Below are positions 16,830 to 23,431 of a DNA stretch of 64,000 nucleotides, piece after piece. Position numbers and translations under genes: made by a program. The notes under the pieces are model-generated. The model was not told the origin of the DNA. It saw only the letters and a program-made list of their open reading frames with translations, and did no database searches. The DNA comes from Nocardioides luteus (GTDB lineage: Bacteria; Actinomycetota; Actinomycetes; Propionibacteriales; Nocardioidaceae): assembly GCF_000960475.2 (NCBI RefSeq), contig NZ_JZDQ02000005.1, positions 1-64,000 of the forward strand, in the 5' to 3' direction. How positions within the stretch are numbered: position 1 is the first letter of the stretch; the number at the start of each line of letters is the position of its first letter.

Positions 16830-19800
16830 ATGCGCCCGAACGACCCACGACTGCGTGCTCAGCTGTCGGTAGCCCGCCGGCCGCTGACCGCGGTCGTGGC
16901 CGCCGGGGTGCTGGGGGCGGTGCTGCTGATCATCCAGACGTACGCCGTCACCGGACTGCTCATCTCCGCGATCCGCGGCACCGGGTCGGTGAGCGGCTGG
17001 GCCCTGGCGGTCGTGGCCGTCTTCGCCGGGCGCGCTGTCGTCGGGGTCGTCTCGGACGTGGCCGGTGCCCGGGCCGCCGGTGTCGTCGGGGCAGACCTGC
17101 GACGCCGGGTGGTCGGGGCGATCCTGCGTGGCCGGTCGGGCGCCTCGGGTTCGCTGTCGGCCCTGGCGACCCGGGGCGTCACGGCCGCCGAGCCGTATCT
17201 GACGCGCTACGTGCCGGCGCTGGTGCTGGCCTGCGTACTGCCCGTTCTCGTGCTTGCCGTCATCGTCTGGACCGACCCGCTCAGCGGTCTCATCGTCGGG
17301 CTCACGCTCCCGTTGATCCCGGTCTTCGGAGTGCTGGTCGGGCTGGCGACGCGTGACCAGGCGGCCGGCCAGTGGCGCGCGATGTCGGCCCTGGCCGGCC
17401 ACTTCCTCGACGTGATGAAGGGCCTGCCGACCCTGGTCGCCTTCGGCCGAGCTCGTGCGCAGTCGGGGGTCATCGCCACGATCACGGACCGCTACCGCCG
17501 CCGCACCCTCGAGACCCTGAAGATCGCGTTCGCGTCCTCGGCCGTGCTCGAGCTCGTCGCGACCATCTCGGTCGCCCTGGTGGCAGTCACCATCGGAGTA
17601 CGCCTCGCCGCCGGCTCGGTCGACCTGCAGACCGCTCTCGTGGTCCTGCTGCTCGCTCCCGAGGCCTACTGGCCGCTGCGTCGCGTCGGGACCGAGTTCC
17701 ATGCCGCCGCCGAGGGCACGGCCACTCTCGAGGCCACCGCCGACCTGAGCCGAGAGGTCACCCGCGTCGGCCGAGACGTCGCGGGCGTCGGCCGAGACGT
17801 CACCGACTGCCAACTCGACCGACGGGAGCGACGTCTCGGCGTGTCTCTCGCGGAGGTGGGGGTGACGTATCCGGGGCGGGATCGGCCGGCGCTCGCCGCG
17901 GTGAGTGGGACCATCCCGGAGCGGGGGATCACCGCGATCGTGGGCCCGAGCGGTTGTGGGAAGTCGACGTTGCTGGCGACGATCGCGGGTCTGCAGGAGA
18001 CGTACGACGGTGCCGTCGAGCTCGACGGACAGACCCCGGCGACCGGCGACGAGTGGCGGCGGCGGTTCGCCTACCTTCCGCAGCGCCCGGTGTTCGTCAG
18101 CGGGACGATCGCCGACAACCTCCGGCTGGGGTCGCCGGAGGCGACCGACGGCGACCTGTGGCAGGCGTTGAAGCGGGTCGCGCTCGCCGACCGGATCGCC
18201 GAGCTCCCCGGCGGGCTCGGTGCCGACCTGGCCGAGGACGGCCGATCGCTCTCGGCCGGTGAGCGGGCCCGGCTCGCACTGGCCCGCGTCGTACTCTCCG
18301 AACGCCCGTGGGTACTCCTCGACGAACCCACTGCCCATCTCGACCCCGACACCGAACGGATCATCGCCGACACCGTCACCGACCTCGCCCGCGACCGTGC
18401 GGTCGTCCTCGTCGCCCACCGCCCGGCTCTCATCGAGATCGCCGACCAGGTCATCACCCTCTCTGCCGAGAAGTCGCCCCCGTCGGCCGAGGCGTCACCG
18501 CGGTCGGCCGAAGCGTCATCGGCGTCGGTCGAAACGTCACTGCGGTCGGTCGAGGCGTCACTGCCGTCGGCCGAGGCGTCACTGCGGTCGGTCGAGACGT
18601 CACTGCCGTCGGCCGAGAGGGCAACTGTTGACGCTTCGAACGACCTAAGTGACGCCTCGGCCAACCGACTTGACGCTTCGAGCGACGGGGGCGACGCTTC
18701 GGCCGACGGGCCTGACGCTTCGGCCGACCGGAGCGACGCCTCGGCCGACGGGCCTGACGCCTCGGCGCGGGTGGCGTTGTGGGGGTCGGCGGTGGTCGGC
18801 GGGCTGAGCTGGGCATCGGGGGTGGCGCTGACGGCGCTGGCGGGGTGGCTGATCATCAAGGCCTCGTACCATCCGGTGATCCTGACGCTGGTGGCGGCGA
18901 TGGTGGGGGTGCGTACGTTCGGGATCGCGCGGCCGGTGCTGCGCTACCTGGAACGGTTGTGGTCCCACGACAGTGCGCTGCGACTGCTGGCGAAGCGCCG
19001 GGTGGAGATCTACGACGCGCTGGTGCCGCTCGTGCCGGGGGCACTCCCCGGCCGGCGGGGAGACGTGCTCGCGAGCGTCGTCGACGACGTCGACGCGGTG
19101 CTCGACGAGGAGCTGAGGGTGCGGCTGCCGGTGCGGGAGTACGCCGTCGTGGCGGCCCTCGCGGTCGTCGCGACCGCGCTCATCGACCCGGTCGCAGCGG
19201 TTCTCACCGCAGCCACGGTGCTGGCGGCGGGAGTCGCCTTCGGGATCGCGTACGCAGGAGCAGCACGCGCCGAGAACATCTCGATCACGGTGCGGGCCAG
19301 AGTGTCCGAGCAGGTGGTGGAGGCGACCCAGACGGCGACCGAGCGCCGGATGTGGCAGGCGAGCGAGCCGGTGCTGGACGCGCTCGACGACCTGGCCCGC
19401 ATCGCCACCCGAGCGACCACGACCGCGGCCGTCGCCGCTTCCGCGGCCAAGGCCCTGGTGCTGGTCACCGCCGGCGCGGCGGTCGCCGCGACCGCCGCCT
19501 ACACGACCGTCGGTGACGGCCCGATGCTCGCGCTCCTCACCCTGGTGCCGCTGGCACTGGCCGAGCCTGCTGCGACGCTCGCCGACGCCGGCGCAGCCAG
19601 GGCCCGGACCCGCGCCGCGCAGCGCCGTCTCGACGCCCTCACGAGCCGCCGCCCCGCGGTCACGGCCCCGGACCACCCCCAGCGACCCTCCGGCGACACC
19701 ACGATCACGGTCACCGGCGTCACCGCCCACCCCGGCGGCCAGGCAGCCGCCCAGACAGCCGCCCAGAAAGCCGGCCAGAACGTCGAGATCCCCGACCTGC

Positions 19801-20450
19801 ACCTCGAGCCCGGCGCACGGATCGGCATCGTCGGGCCCTCCGGGTCTGGCAAGAGCACCCTCGCCGCGCTGCTGCTGCGCTTCCTCGACCCGGACACCGG
19901 CACGATCACGCTCGGCGGCCGGGCGACGCGGCAGATGGATCCCCAGGACGTACGGAAGATCGTCGGTCTCGTCGACGACGACCCGCACGTCTTCGCCTCC
20001 ACCCTCGTCGAGAACATTCGCCTGGCCAAGCCAGACGCCACGGATCAGGAGGTCGAGCGGGCGATCCGGCGCGCCCACCTCGGCGAGTGGCTCGACGCGC
20101 TCCCCGACGGGCTGCAGACGCGGCTCGGCGACGGCGCGGCCCAGGTCTCCGGTGGCGAACGGGCCAGGCTGGCCGTGGCGAGGTCGCTGCTGGCCGGGCA
20201 CAAGGTCCTGGTTCTGGATGAACCTTTGGCTCATCTGGACACTTCGACCGCCGCGTCGCTGGCGCGTGAGGTGCTCGCGCGGGAGGATGACTCGACAGTT
20301 GAGACAGTGTTCGGCACACAACACAACGCGGAGCTTGGTCCGCATGGCGGCACGAAAACCGTAGTGTGGATGACTCACACATCGACCGGACTGGGGTTGA
20401 CCGATACCGTGGTCTCCCTTCAACGAATGGGGGAAGTGAGACGGTGTTGA
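16830..20450 (+). CDS. cydDC: Fused CydDC ABC transporter carrying two repeat-array insertions
   Basis: This 1206-residue fusion of CydD and CydC is the heterodimeric ABC exporter of cysteine/glutathione-type thiols needed for bd oxidase assembly. Half 1 has six membrane segments (about 10-290) and an ATPase with Walker A GPSGCGKST (near 371) and LSAGERARL. Half 2 repeats this from about 650, with GPSGSGKST near 1000, VSGGERARL and DEPLAHLD. Residues 305-338 (17745-17844) and 551-647 (18482-18770) are encoded by palindromic 21-bp arrays and read as VGRDV and SAEAS/DASAD repeats. A further segment of about 20 residues separates Walker B from the switch histidine (VVWMTH). Fusion of cydD and cydC is common in actinobacteria. 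Confidence 0.92.
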   Translation: MRPNDPRLRAQLSVARRPLTAVVAAGVLGAVLLIIQTYAVTGLLISAIRGTGSVSGWALAVVAVFAGRAVVGVVSDVAGARAAGVVGADLRRRVVGAILRGRSGASGSLSALATRGVTAAEPYLTRYVPALVLACVLPVLVLAVIVWTDPLSGLIVGLTLPLIPVFGVLVGLATRDQAAGQWRAMSALAGHFLDVMKGLPTLVAFGRARAQSGVIATITDRYRRRTLETLKIAFASSAVLELVATISVALVAVTIGVRLAAGSVDLQTALVVLLLAPEAYWPLRRVGTEFHAAAEGTATLEATADLSREVTRVGRDVAGVGRDVTDCQLDRRERRLGVSLAEVGVTYPGRDRPALAAVSGTIPERGITAIVGPSGCGKSTLLATIAGLQETYDGAVELDGQTPATGDEWRRRFAYLPQRPVFVSGTIADNLRLGSPEATDGDLWQALKRVALADRIAELPGGLGADLAEDGRSLSAGERARLALARVVLSERPWVLLDEPTAHLDPDTERIIADTVTDLARDRAVVLVAHRPALIEIADQVITLSAEKSPPSAEASPRSAEASSASVETSLRSVEASLPSAEASLRSVETSLPSAERATVDASNDLSDASANRLDASSDGGDASADGPDASADRSDASADGPDASARVALWGSAVVGGLSWASGVALTALAGWLIIKASYHPVILTLVAAMVGVRTFGIARPVLRYLERLWSHDSALRLLAKRRVEIYDALVPLVPGALPGRRGDVLASVVDDVDAVLDEELRVRLPVREYAVVAALAVVATALIDPVAAVLTAATVLAAGVAFGIAYAGAARAENISITVRARVSEQVVEATQTATERRMWQASEPVLDALDDLARIATRATTTAAVAASAAKALVLVTAGAAVAATAAYTTVGDGPMLALLTLVPLALAEPAATLADAGAARARTRAAQRRLDALTSRRPAVTAPDHPQRPSGDTTITVTGVTAHPGGQAAAQTAAQKAGQNVEIPDLHLEPGARIGIVGPSGSGKSTLAALLLRFLDPDTGTITLGGRATRQMDPQDVRKIVGLVDDDPHVFASTLVENIRLAKPDATDQEVERAIRRAHLGEWLDALPDGLQTRLGDGAAQVSGGERARLAVARSLLAGHKVLVLDEPLAHLDTSTAASLAREVLAREDDSTVETVFGTQHNAELGPHGGTKTVVWMTHTSTGLGLTDTVVSLQRMGEVRRC
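17745..17844. repeat. Palindromic 21-bp repeat array B1 inside cydDC (3 + 2 units)
   Basis: Forward units start at 17745, 17766 and 17787 (best copy GTCGGCCGAGACGTCAC). Reverse units start at 17807 and 17828, with a CTGCCAACTCGACC centre like that of array A. It lies exactly between the first membrane domain and the first ATPase of CydDC. It is translated in the frame GTC GGC CGA GAC GTC (VGRDV), one base off the frame used in array B2. Reading stays open because each unit is 21 bp. Confidence 0.88.
18482..18770. repeat. Palindromic 21-bp repeat array B2 inside cydDC (7 + 7 units)
   Basis: Seven forward units start every 21 bp from 18482 to 18608, the last diverging to GTCGGCCGAGAGGGCAAC. 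Seven reverse-complement units start every 21 bp from 18628 to 18754. A degenerate extra copy may start at 18461. The centre contains CAACTGTTG. The array encodes the linker joining the CydD and CydC halves, read as SAEAS repeats then DASAD repeats. Arms of seven units could form a hairpin of more than 120 bp with mismatches. Confidence 0.92.
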
Positions 20451-21106
20451 CCGAGACAAGGACGATCCGGGTCTACCTGCTCGACGACCACGAGGTCGTG
20501 CGCCAGGGGTTGACGACGCTGCTGGACAGCCATGACGACATCGCCGTCATCGGCCAGGGTGGCACTGCCGCCCAGGCCCGCGAGGACATCGACCGTCTCC
20601 AGCCGGACGTCTGCGTGCTCGACGCCCGCCTCCCCGACGGCTCGGGGATCGAGGTCTGCCGTGAGGTCCGGGCGGCCTACCCGGACATGCTCGCGCTCAT
20701 CCTGACCTCCTATGACGACGACGAGGCGCTCTTCTTGGCGATCATGGCGGGCGCCAAGGGCTATGTGCTCAAGGACATCCGCGGCAACGATCTGGTCGAG
20801 GCGATCCGCACCGTCTCCGGTGGCGGCTCGCTGCTCGACCCGCTGATGACCGCGAAGGTCATGGAGAAGATGCGCAATCCTGACGGTGAGTCGCCGCAGA
20901 TGCAGGCGCTCACGCCTCAGGAGAAGCGCCTGCTCGCGCTCATCGGCGAGGGCCTGACCAACCGCGAGATCGCCGGCCGGATGTTCCTGGCCGAGAAGAC
21001 GGTCAAGAACTACGTCTCCAGCATCCTGGCCAAGCTCGGCGTCCAGCGGCGCACCCAGGCGGCGCTGATGGCCAAGGAGCTCCTCCACCCCCGCCGGGGC
21101 CAGTAG
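20444..21106 (+). CDS. devR: DevR/DosR-like (NarL family) response regulator
   Basis: This is a 220-residue two-component regulator. The receiver domain starts RVYLLDDHEVVRQGL, with phosphoacceptor Asp60 (VCVLDARLPDG) and switch Lys in GYVLKDI. The C-terminal LuxR-type helix-turn-helix is LTPQEKRLLALIGEGLTNRE with KTVKNYVSSILAKLG. Resemblance to DevR/DosR is strong in both domains, suggesting control of hypoxic or redox genes. GTG 20444 with GGGGGAAG eight bases upstream is preferred over an earlier in-frame start at 20366 inside cydDC; it overlaps cydDC by seven bases. A GAF-domain kinase is convergent, six bases away. Confidence 0.9.
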   Translation: MLTETRTIRVYLLDDHEVVRQGLTTLLDSHDDIAVIGQGGTAAQAREDIDRLQPDVCVLDARLPDGSGIEVCREVRAAYPDMLALILTSYDDDEALFLAIMAGAKGYVLKDIRGNDLVEAIRTVSGGGSLLDPLMTAKVMEKMRNPDGESPQMQALTPQEKRLLALIGEGLTNREIAGRMFLAEKTVKNYVSSILAKLGVQRRTQAALMAKELLHPRRGQ

Positions 21107-21111
21107 GGAGC

Positions 21112-22806
21112 TCAGACCCCAGCGCTGATCGGCACCTGCCAGATGAGCTCGGTGCCGCTGGGGGAGCGCGGGCCGATCTCGAGCTGACCACCGAGCTGGA
21201 CCGCGCGGCAGCGGGCGTTCTTCAGCCCGCTCTCCTCGGCCTCCTCCGGGACGCCGCTGCCGTCGTCGCGTACGACCAGCTTGATCTCGTCGTCATGGAG
21301 GCTCAGCTCGATCTGGGCGCTGTGAGCCTGCGCGTGCCGGGCGAGGTTGGAGACCGCCTCACGCAGGACCGGCAGCAGGTGGTTGCGCACGGAGTCGGGC
21401 ACCGCCGTGTCGACCGGCCCGGTGATCTTGATCTCCGGGGTGAAGTCCATGACGCCGGCGTACTCCCGGACGACCTCGCGCACCTGCGCCCGCAGCGAGG
21501 AGGTGTCGTGGTTGCTGAGGTCGAAGATGGAGCCGCGTACGTCTTTGATGGTCTGATCCAGCGCGTCGACCTGCTCCGAGAGCCGCTTGGGCAGGTCCTC
21601 GACCCGCTGCGGGTTGCGGCCCAGGGTCTCGAGCTGGAGCCCGATGGCGAAGAGACGCTGGATGACCACATCGTGCAGGTCCCGGGCGATCCGGTCGCGG
21701 TCGGTGATGACGGCGAGGTCGGCACGGTCCTCGACCGCGCGGAGGCGGTCCAGGGCGAGGGCGGCCTGGCCGGCGAAGCCGAAGAAGAGCTCGCGCTCGT
21801 GCTCGTCGTGGGCGGCGCCGGCGCTGTCGTAGATCGCCAGCAGCGCGCCGCGGCCGGCGAGCGAGGAGCGCACCGGGGCGACCACCACGTAGAGCCCGTC
21901 GACCTCGAGGTCCAGCGGCTCGACGATGCGGCGGTCGATCAGCAGCGGGACCTTCTCGGTCACCGCCCGCACCCGCTCCTCTTCGCCGGGCGCGAAAGCG
22001 ACGCCGGAGACGAGACCGTGCTCGATGCGGGTGCCGGCGCCGACCCCGATCGCGCGCATCAGCGGCAGCGCGGTCTCGCACATCCGCTCGAGGGCGACGG
22101 TGTGGTCCAGGGGCGGGGTCAGGGCCCGGCTGAGCTCGGCGCTCGCCTCGAGCCACTTGCGGCGCTGCTCGCTGAGCTCGAGCTCGCGTACCTTGTCGAT
22201 CTGGGCTCCCGCGGCCCGCGCGAGGGCGACGACGAGCTGCTCGTCGTGGCTGGTGAAGTCGGCGCCGCCGACCTTCTCCGAGAGGAGAAGATGGCCGAAG
22301 TCGCGGTCGTCGATCCGCAGCGGCACCTCGATGAACTTGCGCTTGCCGGGGTCGCTCGTACGCAGCGCGTGGCTGCCACCCTCGGGTGTGCGGGGCGCGA
22401 CCATCAGCAGGGGATCGGGCGCGGTGATGCCTCGGGGCCGGGTCGTCGACGCCGGCTCGTCGTCGGCCTCCGCATCGGAACCGGCATCCAGGCCCACAGC
22501 GACATCGGCGTCGACGTCGGCAGCGACATCGGTGTCGAGGCGGGCGCGACGGCCGCGGCTCCTGCCCACGACCTGCAGCGTCGGCTCCTGCTGGTGGCCG
22601 TAGGTGATCAGGTCCTGCAGCTCGCCGTCGAGGCCGAGGACGCCGAGGGCGCCGTAGCCCGCCCCGGTCAGCTCGCAGGCGGAGCGGGTGATCCGCTCCA
22701 GCATGGCGCTCAGGTCGAGCTCGCTCGACATCGCGATGACCGCGTCCAAGAGCGAGCGCGCCGATGGTTCCAGACCGGTCAGGTCCTCGGTCGCGTCAGT
22801 GGTCAC
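21112..22806 (-). CDS. devS: DevS/DosT-like GAF-domain sensor histidine kinase
   Basis: This is a 564-residue cytosolic kinase with two GAF domains (about 27-205 and 225-360) and a HisKA_3/HATPase core. The phosphorylated histidine is His378 (RIARDLHDVVIQRLF), and the ATP site includes REAVSNLARHA and VRDDGSGVPEE. The segment FIEVPLRIDDRDFGHLLLSEK resembles the haem-binding GAF-A of DevS. His146 is a possible ligand but its spacing to the EVP motif is six residues longer than I recall for M. tuberculosis DevS. Residues about 90-125 form an Asp/Ala-rich acidic insertion. GTG 22806 is the start. It is presumably the partner of the convergent DevR-like regulator. Confidence 0.87.
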   Translation of the reverse strand: MTTDATEDLTGLEPSARSLLDAVIAMSSELDLSAMLERITRSACELTGAGYGALGVLGLDGELQDLITYGHQQEPTLQVVGRSRGRRARLDTDVAADVDADVAVGLDAGSDAEADDEPASTTRPRGITAPDPLLMVAPRTPEGGSHALRTSDPGKRKFIEVPLRIDDRDFGHLLLSEKVGGADFTSHDEQLVVALARAAGAQIDKVRELELSEQRRKWLEASAELSRALTPPLDHTVALERMCETALPLMRAIGVGAGTRIEHGLVSGVAFAPGEEERVRAVTEKVPLLIDRRIVEPLDLEVDGLYVVVAPVRSSLAGRGALLAIYDSAGAAHDEHERELFFGFAGQAALALDRLRAVEDRADLAVITDRDRIARDLHDVVIQRLFAIGLQLETLGRNPQRVEDLPKRLSEQVDALDQTIKDVRGSIFDLSNHDTSSLRAQVREVVREYAGVMDFTPEIKITGPVDTAVPDSVRNHLLPVLREAVSNLARHAQAHSAQIELSLHDDEIKLVVRDDGSGVPEEAEESGLKNARCRAVQLGGQLEIGPRSPSGTELIWQVPISAGV

Positions 22807-22903
22807 TTGTCAGAGTCTGTCGTGTCGGACCCGGTTGCGTCCACATAACGGCAACAGTTTCTCTACTGTCTGCCTCAAACTCACGCGAATGTGTGCGTTT
22901 GGA

Positions 22904-23329
22904 TCATTCTTCCGCTACCTCGCCGTCGACGTAGAGCCACCGTCCGGCACGCACCTCGAACCGGCTGCGCTCGGCGAGCACGCCGTCGCCCGACGGAGCC
23001 CGGTAGGACGCCCGGAACGCCACCCAGCCGTGGGTGTCGTCATCGAGTCCCGAGCCCTCGATCTCCAGGCCCGTCCACCTCAGCTGCTGGTCATCTCCGG
23101 CCACGCCCAGGTCGTCCGGGCGGCTCCGCGGATGCCACGTCCGGAAGATGTAGTCCCAGTCCCCGAGGGCGTACGCGGCATATCGGCTGCGCATCAGCTC
23201 CTCCGGTGTCTGGGCCAGGGCGTCCCCACGGTGCAGCCGGCGGCAGCACTGCTCATAGCGGCGCCCGCTGCCGCACGGGCACTCCTGGGGCAGGGGTGAT
23301 CCGGTGGACGTGCGGCCGAACGGAGACAT
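22904..23329 (-). CDS. ychJ: YchJ-family SEC-C motif protein
   Basis: This is a 141-residue protein of the YchJ/UPF0225 group. The zinc-binding SEC-C motif CPCGSGRRYEQCC is near the N-terminus, followed by a NTF2-like domain containing MRSRYAAYALGDWDYIFRTW, the family hallmark. The function is unknown; SEC-C motifs often mediate contact with ribosome or translocase partners. It lies upstream of the GAF kinase on the same strand, 97 bases apart, and divergent from the SARP regulator. Confidence 0.9.
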   Translation of the reverse strand: MSPFGRTSTGSPLPQECPCGSGRRYEQCCRRLHRGDALAQTPEELMRSRYAAYALGDWDYIFRTWHPRSRPDDLGVAGDDQQLRWTGLEIEGSGLDDDTHGWVAFRASYRAPSGDGVLAERSRFEVRAGRWLYVDGEVAEE

Positions 23330-23431
23330 GGGCCCAGTGTGTATCAGACCGGTCTCTTTTCCTTCCTAGAGCACGAAGGTCACGCACTATTGTTAAGGCC
23401 AGGCTCAACTCAGGAAGGCGGGGATACGTCG

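Noticed and set aside
18482..18770. CRISPR or ordinary protein repeat
   Set aside because: The four-base intervals are not spacers, the array inverts at its centre, and the same unit is read in different frames in different arrays, so neither CRISPR nor a selected peptide repeat fits.
22367..22372. Certain haem ligand (His146) in the DevS-like kinase
   Set aside because: The histidine is in roughly the right region but its spacing to the following strand differs from the recalled M. tuberculosis DevS sequence, so haem binding was not asserted.
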